From a virus, in IMG/VR virus record IMGVR_UViG_3300023174_000246, positions 1 through 49,116 of that record: DNA of 49,116 nucleotides, one strand, 5' to 3'. Of the stretch, positions 8,186-17,600 are shown piece after piece. The position numbers and the translations under genes are program-made. Numbering within the stretch: the first letter of the stretch is position 1; the number at the start of each line of letters is the position of its first letter. The notes beneath the pieces were generated by a model, which had not been told where the DNA came from, ran no database searches, and saw nothing but the letters and a program-made list of their open reading frames with translations.

Positions 8186-9800
8186 CGAATGTCTTACCTC
8201 CCGTTGGATCTACTTGTGGTGCTTGGTTATTTATACCTTCGCCACCTGCTTGTCCTTCAGGTGCTGCTTGTTGATCTGCTCCACCACCAGACATTGCTGC
8301 TGCTTGTGCTGCTTCTTGCGCTGCCTGTTGTTGTTTCTCTAATTGCTGTTGTTGTTCTTCTTGAATCTCAACATCAATTTGTTGAATTTCAAGATCTGTT
8401 TGACGAAGAAGATTCTTTCTTAACCATTTATCAGAATAGAACTTTCCAGAATAGTCTGCAGCATCACGAAGAATTGCAATTCTATCACGAAGAATTTCTG
8501 CTTGCTTGGATTCTGCAAAATATGAATCAGTTGCATATTTAAATTGTATCTTTTGGAAGATTTGTTTCCAATCATCATCACTCATTACTTGTCGAGATAG
8601 AAGTTGTACTCTTAAGAAATTCAATAGAAGTTCACTGAACTTTGAGCGAAGTCTATTAATAAACTTAGCAAACTTAAGTTCATCTCTTGAAATTTCAGAT
8701 GCACGACCCATATTGAATCCTGTATTTGCTTCAATACGAGATTCTGGAATATTGAGTGCCTTTAGAAGTTTCTTTTGGAAGTAAAGAACATCTGCCATCT
8801 CTCCAAGGTTTTGACCACCGGGTAGAGTTGAGATTTCAGTTCCACGACCACCCTCTCTACGGGGTAGCCAGTAATCTTCCAACATGCTCATGTGTTTACG
8901 ATCATCACGGAGTTCTCCGGTATTTGCATCATAAACAAGTTTATTACGGAAACGATTCATCTGATCGCGCATGTACTGCTCTGCTTTGTTCTTAGGTAGA
9001 GAACCAACATCGATGTAGAACACACGACGCTCTGGAGCACGCGACCAACGATAAATGACTGTAGCATCTTCAACCATTCTTAATTGATTGAGAGGCTTAA
9101 TTGCTTTGTGTAAAAATCCGATAATTCTTTTACTTGAATAATCGTAAAGACCAGAATTCACATAGTTGATAGAGTCCGGTGAAATCTTAAGACCCTTTGA
9201 ATCATGTGGATTTAATTTTTCATAATTTGAGAAGACATAGTATTCATCGACATCTTGAATAATAGGAATGTTTCCTATCTTTGCTCCTCTTTTTACTTCT
9301 CTGATTTTCTTGATGAGAAGAGGATCGATTGGACGAATTTCTTTTATACCTTCAGTTGGATCTTCGTGTAAAATATGATGGAAGTACATACGACCATCGA
9401 TATACCATTTACGGAAAAGTTCTTGTGCTTTATTATTAAAGTTTAAAAGTTGAAGAATCTTTTCAAATTCTTCATACATTATTTGTTTAATTTCTTCGGG
9501 AACATTAACTTTGTTAAGTTCCAGTTCTACAATATATCCCTTAGCGTCTTCGGTTATTGCTTCATTTACAATATCATCAATTGCTTGATCCAATTCAGCA
9601 TGAAGACTCATTTCACGATATTTGCGTACTAGATCTGAATCTACTTTAAGAGTACCATCTAGGTCAATGTAAAAACCTTGAAATCCACCTGCTTCAACAA
9701 CGGTAGCACCGTCATCAAAATTCTTTGGTACGAATGACTCTACCTTATCCTGTGGTTTCTCTTTTTTGCCAAATGTAAATCCAAATAAATCAAATGCCAT
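8166..9800 (-). CDS. gp20: Portal vertex protein gp20
   Basis: Dodecameric ring at one head vertex through which DNA enters and to which the neck binds. 544 residues (T4 524). Conserved gp20 stretches are visible: AELDQAIDDIVNEAI (~49-63), IYRWSRAPERRVFYIDVG (~247), KNKAEQYMRDQMNRFRNKLVYD, MSMLEDYWLPRREGGRGTEI and LPGGQNLGEM. The C-terminal ~85 residues are Gln/Ala-rich (a QQQQ and QAAQEAAQAAA run) and probably disordered or coiled, then a Gly-rich tail overlapping the next gene. The leader holds TAAATAAGGA; CTTAAATA there is only a weak late-promoter match. Confidence 0.98.
   Translation of the reverse strand: MAFDLFGFTFGKKEKPQDKVESFVPKNFDDGATVVEAGGFQGFYIDLDGTLKVDSDLVRKYREMSLHAELDQAIDDIVNEAITEDAKGYIVELELNKVNVPEEIKQIMYEEFEKILQLLNFNNKAQELFRKWYIDGRMYFHHILHEDPTEGIKEIRPIDPLLIKKIREVKRGAKIGNIPIIQDVDEYYVFSNYEKLNPHDSKGLKISPDSINYVNSGLYDYSSKRIIGFLHKAIKPLNQLRMVEDATVIYRWSRAPERRVFYIDVGSLPKNKAEQYMRDQMNRFRNKLVYDANTGELRDDRKHMSMLEDYWLPRREGGRGTEISTLPGGQNLGEMADVLYFQKKLLKALNIPESRIEANTGFNMGRASEISRDELKFAKFINRLRSKFSELLLNFLRVQLLSRQVMSDDDWKQIFQKIQFKYATDSYFAESKQAEILRDRIAILRDAADYSGKFYSDKWLRKNLLRQTDLEIQQIDVEIQEEQQQQLEKQQQAAQEAAQAAAMSGGGADQQAAPEGQAGGEGINNQAPQVDPTGGKTFDASSLL
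8228..8235 (-). promoter_or_regulatory. TATAAATA inside gp20, upstream of the 169-residue gene
   Basis: A perfect late-promoter octamer on the minus strand within the gp20 C-terminal codons (GGT ATA AAT AAC). The expected start near 8222 gives a 37-nt leader with GGGAGG before the ATG at 8185. It is inside coding sequence, so it could be chance. Confidence 0.45.
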
Positions 9801-9833
9801 AATAAAAATCCTTATTTAAGAACACCGAACAAA

Positions 9834-10625
9834 TCAACCGCTCTGACCGAATCCAAAACTATTTCCCTTTGAAGTAGTTATGCCGAAACCAAATGAGGAT
9901 TTGCCACCACCGTTACCGACAGCAACGCCTACACTGTTGCCAGAACCACCTACACCGACTGCAACACCGCTGCCGTTACTACCTGCTCCTACTCCAACGC
10001 CTGTGCTGTTGAAGCCACCGAAGCCTGGAATACCGAATCCTGCTGCACCTGCTCCAGCGACTGCGCCTGGACCAACTGCACCAACACCCGTAGCACCGTT
10101 TACTTGGAATGGTGATGAACTTGTTACGAAATATGAATATTTGAATGTTACTTGGAAGTCGGAAACAGTATCATTTTGGTCGTAACCTAATTGAACTGCT
10201 GCGACATTTTCTGGCCAAAGATCGAAGAATTGATACCACTTAACTACTTGGTAATTTCTAGAAAGTTGTGCAACTGTTGCAGAACCGAAAGCACCACGAG
10301 GATTTGGGAAACTTGTGGTGTTACCTGCATATGAATTGAACAATTCGTTCCAGTATTCGAAAACATTTCTTAAAGACATGCCTTGATCGTTGATGATGTC
10401 AATTGTCCAATCTTCGAATTGACGATCACCGGGATACTTTGCCATACGACCGAGGTATGGAACATTTACTTCACCAAGAATTGATGAAGGTAGTGTTGCT
10501 GCCTTGCAGAAAAATTGTAATTGTGGTAGTGGACCAACTGGGCAAGCCAGTGTTACTGAATAAAGATTTGGTCTAGAACCGCCGTCGAAGGCTGACATGA
10601 ATGAATTGATTGATGAGTCTGCCAT
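9834..10625 (-). CDS. gp19: Tail tube protein gp19 with glycine-rich C-terminal extension
   Basis: Stacked hexamers form the inner tail tube. Residues 1-175 are a normal gp19 (NLYSVTLACPVGPLPQLQFF, FEDWTIDIINDQGMSLRN, YQVVKWYQFFDLWPENVA, FQVTFKYSYF), about the full length of T4 gp19 (163). Residues ~176-263 are an added tail made almost only of Gly, Ala, Val, Ser, Asn and Phe (GVGVGAGSNGSGVAVGVGG and similar), silk-like and low in complexity. Its DNA is clearly more GC-rich than its surroundings. The ribosome site AAGGAG is 7 bases before the ATG and a GATAAATA promoter lies upstream. The extension could face the sheath or fill the tube lumen; unknown. Confidence 0.95.
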   Translation of the reverse strand: MADSSINSFMSAFDGGSRPNLYSVTLACPVGPLPQLQFFCKAATLPSSILGEVNVPYLGRMAKYPGDRQFEDWTIDIINDQGMSLRNVFEYWNELFNSYAGNTTSFPNPRGAFGSATVAQLSRNYQVVKWYQFFDLWPENVAAVQLGYDQNDTVSDFQVTFKYSYFVTSSSPFQVNGATGVGAVGPGAVAGAGAAGFGIPGFGGFNSTGVGVGAGSNGSGVAVGVGGSGNSVGVAVGNGGGKSSFGFGITTSKGNSFGFGQSG

Positions 10626-10651
10626 TTATTTGCTCCTTGATTTTCCTCTTG

Positions 10652-10659
10652 TATTTATC
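10652..10659 (-). promoter_or_regulatory. Late promoter GATAAATA for gp19
   Basis: A NATAAATA match on the minus strand in the 47-base gap between gp18 and gp19. The predicted start near 10646 leaves a 21-nt leader carrying AAGGAG. Its intergenic position makes it more convincing than copies inside genes. Confidence 0.65.
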
Positions 10660-10672
10660 TTTATTTTTTGTA

Positions 10673-12433
10673 TTATCCACCGAATTCTGCGAAAGTTACT
10701 CCGGTTGGGGTAGCAACGAAGTTTAGACGGATGAAGTTGATACTTCTTGCTGGTGCAACAAAGATATCTGCAACGAATTGGTTTTGATCAATTACGCTGG
10801 ATGTATTGTTGGATTCGTCGCAAATTACTGCGTATGAACTTACACCACGCTTACCTTGAACTTCACGGAGGAAAGGTTCAACGAGTTGTCTAAATTGTGC
10901 TCTTGTGAATGCATCGTTGAATTCAAAGAGTTGGAACTTGGCTGCTGTAGCAATTGTTTTCTCTAGAACATTGAAGAGTCTGCGGACATTGATTCTATCA
11001 AATGCGCTTGGCTTGCTTTGTAGAGTCTTGTCACCGAAGAGAATTGCACCTGAACCTTGGAAAGAAACGATAGGATTGATGTTATTCTTATATAACTTAT
11101 CTCTATAGGTCTTTGATGGGTTCCAAACTAACTTAACGATGTTATTGATACGACCACGATCATAACCTGCTGGTGAGAACCAAGGTTCTCTTGTGTTATC
11201 TGTTCTTACACAGCAACCTGCGGTATCGCCGCAAAGTGGAATGTATAGGAATCTATCGTTATAGCGGTCATATTGATACTTAGCATTACCATCCATTACA
11301 CCGTAAGAAGAAGAACCTACTGTTGTTCTATAATTGTTAATTGCGGTATATACAGCATCGTCTGAAGTTCTTACTGGTGTGAGAACATCGGTTACTGCTC
11401 TTGGTGAAACGAATGCAATGCAATCTTGACGATTTGCTGCAAGTGTTACTACTTCTTTTGCATTTGCTGCAGCAAGATTACCAGCAATTAGTAGAGATAC
11501 ATCAACATCTTCTGCATTTGAGAATTGTGCTTGGAAAGTTGCAACAACATCTGCTTCTGCACTTACACCCTTTGTTGTATTGAGACTACCACCTGCTAGA
11601 GAATATTCCTTAACATCTGATAATACTCTAAATGTATTTGATGGATGAACTGCGCTATTCCAGTCTACTGTACCACCAGCAGTATATGTTGAACCTGTAT
11701 TTGGTTCGACTACACCTGCCCAGACATACTTTGATTGACCATTTACAACAGTTCTCCAATAATTACTAGAACCATCACCCGATCTTGCATCAGTTGCCTT
11801 TGAAACCTTTACGAATTGTTCAAGAACTGTACCTTTTGTACCTGTCCATGCACCATCTTCATCAATTACTAAAATTGTAATTTCATCGTTTGCGGATGCA
11901 TTAATTGTTGATGCATAATCAGATGTGCCTGGAATGCCGTAAGTATTTGTATATGTTTCCCACGATATACCAGTGTTTGTATTTGGTGATGGATCTTTAG
12001 AGTCAATTACAACTACCTTTAAACTGTTACCTAAAGTTCCTGGATATTTCGCTGCCCATTTGAATGGGTAACCAGTATAAGCACCTTGGAATTGTACTTC
12101 AAAGTCTTCTCTACTCTTGATGAGTATACCATCTGTATCGGAAGCATCTGTAGCATTGTCATCACCACTACCTACAGATCTTACGACTTGGAGAGCACCG
12201 CCGTAAGAGAGGAAGTTTGAAGCGACATACCAATCTGTTGCTAGATCGATACCTGTATCTGGTTTGCCGAAGACATCTGTTAGTTGCTTTTCTGTTTCAA
12301 TTAATACTCTAGTATCTGCAGGACCCCATTGAAATAAGCCGACATAGCCAGCTGGGGTGGTTGCAATGGCTGGAATAACTGAAGTAAGATCAAATTCTCT
12401 GATTTCTACACCGGGACTTAATTGGAATGCCAT
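10673..12433 (-). CDS. gp18: Tail sheath protein gp18
   Basis: Contractile sheath subunit; 586 residues (T4 659). Typical N-terminus: LSPGVEIREFDLTSVIPAIA, then AGYVGLFQWGPAD. The C-terminal core domain used for sheath contacts is clear: NIVKLVWNPSKTYRDKLYKN (~430), VSFQGSGAILFGDKTLQSKPSAFDRINVRRLF and NDAFTRAQFRQLVEPFLREVQGKRG. The middle (residues ~120-330) is the variable surface-exposed domain. AAGGAGA precedes the ATG. A weak late-like TATACATA (12469-12476) overlaps the end of gp17. Confidence 0.98.
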   Translation of the reverse strand: MAFQLSPGVEIREFDLTSVIPAIATTPAGYVGLFQWGPADTRVLIETEKQLTDVFGKPDTGIDLATDWYVASNFLSYGGALQVVRSVGSGDDNATDASDTDGILIKSREDFEVQFQGAYTGYPFKWAAKYPGTLGNSLKVVVIDSKDPSPNTNTGISWETYTNTYGIPGTSDYASTINASANDEITILVIDEDGAWTGTKGTVLEQFVKVSKATDARSGDGSSNYWRTVVNGQSKYVWAGVVEPNTGSTYTAGGTVDWNSAVHPSNTFRVLSDVKEYSLAGGSLNTTKGVSAEADVVATFQAQFSNAEDVDVSLLIAGNLAAANAKEVVTLAANRQDCIAFVSPRAVTDVLTPVRTSDDAVYTAINNYRTTVGSSSYGVMDGNAKYQYDRYNDRFLYIPLCGDTAGCCVRTDNTREPWFSPAGYDRGRINNIVKLVWNPSKTYRDKLYKNNINPIVSFQGSGAILFGDKTLQSKPSAFDRINVRRLFNVLEKTIATAAKFQLFEFNDAFTRAQFRQLVEPFLREVQGKRGVSSYAVICDESNNTSSVIDQNQFVADIFVAPARSINFIRLNFVATPTGVTFAEFGG

Positions 12434-12467
12434 TTTTCTCTCCTTATTCGCCTATTTTGGTCTACGG

Positions 12468-14141
12468 TTATGTATAAAAATCATTATTTCTAATTTCAGC
12501 ATCCCTCCAGACCGTCCCAGACGAGTCTTGTTCTTCATTTTGAAACATTATACCATCATCAATTACGCCGAATGGTGTCATTTCTTCTTCTAATTGTTTT
12601 AATTTTTCATCAAATACGGTCTTTCTAATATCCATATTTGTCATATCTTTAAAATAAGTTTGAGTCGTCAACCAACCAAACAGAACCATACACATAACCA
12701 AGTCATCATTATGACCAGTATCGGCTTCAAATGAATTATTTTTTGAAATAAAGGAAACAAGTTCCTGTATGATGTCGTAATCGGCTATGAGTAGTTTGTT
12801 TGATTCGATCAGAGACTTCAGCACAGAGCATCCTAGACGCTTTACAGCCTTCGTAGTGCGGAGTCCTAACTGGGTTTGACTACTGCCTCCGAATCCACCG
12901 TCAAGGGTCTGACCCTTTCTACCCCTAACACTGGACATTAACAAATTATCATATTCAAGTTCATTATGTAATAAATCAGCCACCTGACCACCAATGTCAT
13001 TTATTTCAACTAATATGTAAGCATCATTATATTGTTTGGCAATTGGGTATATTGCATTTGGGTATACCAAAGGAGACATCTCGTTATTTTTAAAAGTGGC
13101 TGCTATCTTATAAGGTGTCTTGGTTATATCAACAACTGTGAATGCATGGTAATCGTTTCCAGTACCTCTAGCAGTATCAACTGTTAAAATATAGGTGTGA
13201 TTGTTTGCAGGATTTTTAGAATCCACGACTGGTTTTTCATATACCTTTAATCCATCAGGGGTGGTATGGATTGGAGTCTTATAAACCATTGTTCTGAGTT
13301 TATCGGCAGAAATAAGAGTATTAGTACTACCAATGAAGTCACATTCGTGCTCTGTGCGGAATCGTTCTTCACCTAAGTTCTTGATTTCTCTCTGATACCA
13401 TTCCTCATCACGACCGGGAACATCTGACCAGTGAACATCTATATGCTTGAAACTGTTTCTTCCTTCAATTGCTTCAATCCATAGTTTATAATATAGATTC
13501 AATCCATTAGGTGTAGAAATTACAACCATTTTAGAAGTTTTACCGGATGTGATTGTTGGATATACTGAACTATAAAAATCATTTGCTATATTTTCAGGGA
13601 CATGGGCGAACTCATCCAACAGAATATAATTAAAAGATCCACCACGAATAGCAGATGCAGATGTTGCGGACGAAATGACTTTTGATCCATTTTCCAATTC
13701 GATAGAATGCTTATTCCATTCTTTAACACCCTGCTGCAGCCATTTTGGCAGGTTTTCATAAGCAGTCTTTAAACGATCCATATGACCCTTTGCAAGTTTT
13801 TCTTTATTTGCAAGAATTGCTATGGTCTGATTTGGATTAAACAGTGCATGGTGTAGAATATCTGCAATGATGGTAGTTGACTTACCACACTGACGAGGCA
13901 TCTTTGCAATAACGAATCTATTGTCACGAATAAGATTTACTAGTTTTTCTTGAAATGGATACATCGAGAAGGTCATCAATCCCTTATCGAGATTGACAAT
14001 CTTAATATAATTTTTCATGAAATAAACAGGATCTTCAGAACACTTTAAATATTCCTCAACTTGATCTTGAGTAAAGTTAACAGGAACATTTGTCTTCTTG
14101 AGATTTGGATTGCCGAGATATGAGTTCTTATCACCGATCAT
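12468..14141 (-). CDS. gp17: Large terminase gp17
   Basis: DNA packaging motor: ATPase plus headful nuclease; 557 residues (T4 610). ATPase motifs: Walker A RQCGKST (83-89), Walker B ILLDEF (173-178; D176, E177), coupling motif STPNG (209-213). Nuclease (RNase H-like) acidic residues: D322 in VDTARG, E379 in LVEIND, D479/D480 in GHNDDLVM, matching the D-E-D triad of T4 gp17. The ATG overlaps the gp16 stop (ATGA), so the two subunits are translationally coupled. Confidence 0.98.
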   Translation of the reverse strand: MIGDKNSYLGNPNLKKTNVPVNFTQDQVEEYLKCSEDPVYFMKNYIKIVNLDKGLMTFSMYPFQEKLVNLIRDNRFVIAKMPRQCGKSTTIIADILHHALFNPNQTIAILANKEKLAKGHMDRLKTAYENLPKWLQQGVKEWNKHSIELENGSKVISSATSASAIRGGSFNYILLDEFAHVPENIANDFYSSVYPTITSGKTSKMVVISTPNGLNLYYKLWIEAIEGRNSFKHIDVHWSDVPGRDEEWYQREIKNLGEERFRTEHECDFIGSTNTLISADKLRTMVYKTPIHTTPDGLKVYEKPVVDSKNPANNHTYILTVDTARGTGNDYHAFTVVDITKTPYKIAATFKNNEMSPLVYPNAIYPIAKQYNDAYILVEINDIGGQVADLLHNELEYDNLLMSSVRGRKGQTLDGGFGGSSQTQLGLRTTKAVKRLGCSVLKSLIESNKLLIADYDIIQELVSFISKNNSFEADTGHNDDLVMCMVLFGWLTTQTYFKDMTNMDIRKTVFDEKLKQLEEEMTPFGVIDDGIMFQNEEQDSSGTVWRDAEIRNNDFYT

Positions 14142-14593
14142 GGATTAGATTCTATTTGCTTTATCTCCTGCATTTTACCTCTTAGCAGTTTCTGCAATTC
14201 ATTTGTACTTCCTACAAATATAGATTGATTTGTAATGTTTTGTGCAGATTGTGTAGAAGCAGGAGTATCTTGTCTAATTTCTTTTAATTGTTTGTGTAAT
14301 TGAAGAAGATCTTTGTTCGCATCTGCTACACTCTTGATGAGTTGAGATACAACTTCATATGCTCTTGGGGAGTCTCCCTCTGAAGCAACATGAAGAATAC
14401 CATCTATTGCTTTTGAACCCTTGTCGATAATATCATAGAGATTTGCTCTTACAGTTTCATAATCATTTGTAAGATGATCTCTACCAGTTGGAACTGGTGC
14501 TGGAATGGGTTGTATATCTACAATCTCACCAACAGATTTTGGTAAATTAAAAGCGTTCTCCAACTTCTCATCAATTGATTCTTTATTTTCCAT
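14138..14593 (-). CDS. gp16: Small terminase gp16
   Basis: Regulatory/DNA-recognition subunit of the packaging motor; 151 residues (T4 164). The family core is visible: LTNDYETVRANLYDIIDKG, then GSPRAYEVVSQLIKSVADANKDLL, a helical oligomerisation region, and a short C-terminal tail. The 16-base spacer before it carries CATAAATT (14607-14614), a one-mismatch late-promoter motif, and no strong Shine-Dalgarno. It follows directly on the last of three accessory fibre genes rather than gp15. Confidence 0.92.
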   Translation of the reverse strand: MENKESIDEKLENAFNLPKSVGEIVDIQPIPAPVPTGRDHLTNDYETVRANLYDIIDKGSKAIDGILHVASEGDSPRAYEVVSQLIKSVADANKDLLQLHKQLKEIRQDTPASTQSAQNITNQSIFVGSTNELQKLLRGKMQEIKQIESNP

Positions 14594-14609
14594 AATATAA
14601 TTCTCTAAT

Positions 14610-17600
14610 TTATGTATATAAGTATAATGTTAGTGTAGTAGAATCATAATTTGCTTCTTTAATATCTATTATACTTGTATCTGTTGTAAACCAAATACCG
14701 GGAATTGTACTAACATCATAACTTGTTCCGTTTAAAGATACAGATTGTACAGTAGTTGAATCAATAGTTATTCTCCATAAATTTATTTTATCTATTGTAG
14801 TACAACCTGTAAATATATATTTTTTATTATAATTTAATTTATTATATGAACTAGAAACTGTAGAAATAATTTTTCTATTTGTTCTGGTATTAACATCCTT
14901 TATAATATTAATGAGTCTAGTATCATTTGATGATTGACCACCACCACCATTAAAATACAGTATTGGTTCTGGTTTTCTCAATAATGTATGATAAGCATTT
15001 TCATCCCAATAATTTCCCAAGGATCCATAACCAAAATATGCTAACCAAACGGATAATTTTTTACCATCTGCTATTCTATTTCTATCAACTGCTCTTAATT
15101 TTTGTTGTGTTAATAATAAAACTTTCCATGCATCATTACCAAAAGCCTGACCAGTAGATTTATCAACTAAAGAAGTTGGATCTGTTGGATCTATTTGTAT
15201 TGCATTTCCCGCAGTAGTAGACCATTCTCCAAACAATACAGGTGCAACAGAATTACCAACATCTTCATCCTTATATTGGAAGTGACTATTAGAATCTGGT
15301 ACTTTATCACTTGTTAAAAGTTTTATACTATCGTAATTTGATACTTGTGTTTTTGGAAATCTTGTCGCTACTGGAGAATAAACTGCATCATTTGCATAAT
15401 AAGCACCAGATCGACCTAATACAAAATTCCATAAGTAATAACCACCTTTTGTGCGATCTTGTTTATTAAAATCTGCTACTGTAAATGGAGTAGATCCAGT
15501 CATTTTTAATTGTGAACGAAGACTTCCATATATTGAAGAATTTCCTGCACCACCACTTGCTCTTGTATCATTTAGAATATAATTTAAATGTCTACTTCGG
15601 AGTGAATCACCAAGCGGATCGGCACTATCTTGTCTTAAAAAATTTCCCCAATAAGAAAGTGGATTATATGATTCTATATCATTGACAATATAAGAAACTT
15701 TACCAAAGTTAGGGGAGTTTTTATAAGTATCTAACCAAGTTGTCCATTCTGATTTAACTCTATTGCTTGTGTTATCAAACCATGGCGATGGATATGCTAA
15801 TTCACCACCAAATGCAAGATTACCAGTACCTACGGATTCTCTTGGATCAATTTTATCTTCTCGGATTATATTACCTGATGGATCTTTGCAACCATCATTA
15901 ACATTAAAACATTTATCTAAACTTTGTCTATCAGCACCACTTTGATTTCCTCTCATTAACCAGAAATCATCACCATAAGAAGCATCTAAGAATTTAGTCT
16001 GCAATACTCTTCTTTGTTCTGGTATTTTATTAGTATTAAAAAATGATATAGCAGAAGATGGTGTGAATATTGCTTCATTTAAGGGAGTTAACCCGTCAGC
16101 CTTCGTGGCACCTATTGTTGGAAATAATCTTCCATCTATAATATATGGACTTATTAGTTCTGTTAAATTTGAATTGAGTGTATATCTAAACGGTGTAGCC
16201 CATAAACCGTTCAATGATATATCTTTTAATAAATTATAACTCCAATAATCATTTGGATATATATCATTTTCAGATTTGCCAATTGTTTCCTGTGGATAAC
16301 AAGAATCACTGAATAAATTTAAAAATTGAATAAATTCTAAAAATGTTTTTTTTCTAATATTGTTATTCCAAAATGACCAATTACCAGTAGTAGTTGTTTT
16401 ATTCCAAAATCCTCCTGCATAACTTGATGGGTCTTGAGTAGCAGTAAGTGTAAATTCTGGACTATTAAAAAAACCACTAGTTGCTGCAGAAGAAGGATCT
16501 GTATTGGAAACAATATAATATGCATCTTTACTTTGAGAACTATTATTTGCCCAAATAGTACTATGATTTTTTGCAAATATATCAAGCGGCATAGAAATAT
16601 AATTTTTTGTTTTTAATTTAATATCTGATGCATTACTTGTTGCATTATATTTTAATTTATTATATAATCGATAATTATCGGAAAGTGCATAAAGACAATG
16701 AAGATAAAAATATGGACTATAATATAAATTTATTCCTGTCCAGTTTTTAAATGTTTTTGTCATACCTGCATTAGCAAAATAACTAGGTAAACCAAACGGA
16801 TCGCTACTTAAATCTTTATTTCCATTTTCATCATAAGTAAAGAAATAATTTTCAATACCATTTAAAGGTAGTCTAAAAATATAATTTGCATCAGAATTTT
16901 TTATATGTTTTGACCATACTGCTCTTTCGGCAGCATTAACAGAATTTGTTCTTGTGGGATTTTCTGGATCAGAAACCCACAACCAATATTCAATAGATGT
17001 AAAATTTTTCCAACCAGAATCATAATAAGTACCAGATGGCGTTCCCTGATAGCCTCCTGTACTACTTACTGCTTTATTTTTACTACTCGGTCTTGATTCA
17101 CAAAATACTGTTATTCCTGCATTTTCTAGTGCAGTTTTTACATTCCAATCTGCAAGTTCCAATACATCCGATTTATATACACCACTACCAACACCATCCA
17201 TACTTTGATATAATGTAATATTATTTGGTGTTGCACAATGAGATGAAGTATCAAAACATATACTTAATTTGCCTTTATTTTTATTGGTAGATGAACCTGC
17301 CATATAAATTAAATCATTAATATAATCATTTAATTTTATATTAAATGCAGTATCTCTTGCCGCATTATTCGCACCTAAAGAATTCCAATAAGTTGTGGTT
17401 TGTTCTCTATATGTCTCATACCCCATGAATGCGGGCAAATATAATGTTACATTACATGGTTCAGTAATGGATTCTCTGCCAGTTCCTGTAGGAATCATAT
17501 TGCCTTCAATAAGTGAGCGTATTGATTCTTTAAATCCTTTCCATATAGCAGGACATTGATAATCTGGAGTAGTACCATCTGTATTCTTATAAGTTCCTGC

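Noticed and set aside
9880-10185. Plus-strand 101-residue Pro/Thr/Leu-rich open frame
   Set aside because: It is the exact antisense of the glycine-rich gp19 extension; its composition is explained by Gly/Ala codons read backwards, and it has no ribosome site.
12469-12476. TATACATA as late promoter for gp18
   Set aside because: One mismatch in the invariant AAATA part; many such sequences are expected in AT-rich DNA. Mentioned under gp18 but not listed as a feature.
14607-14614. CATAAATT as late promoter for gp16
   Set aside because: Last base deviates and the predicted +1 would be at about 14601, giving a very short leader; too weak alone.
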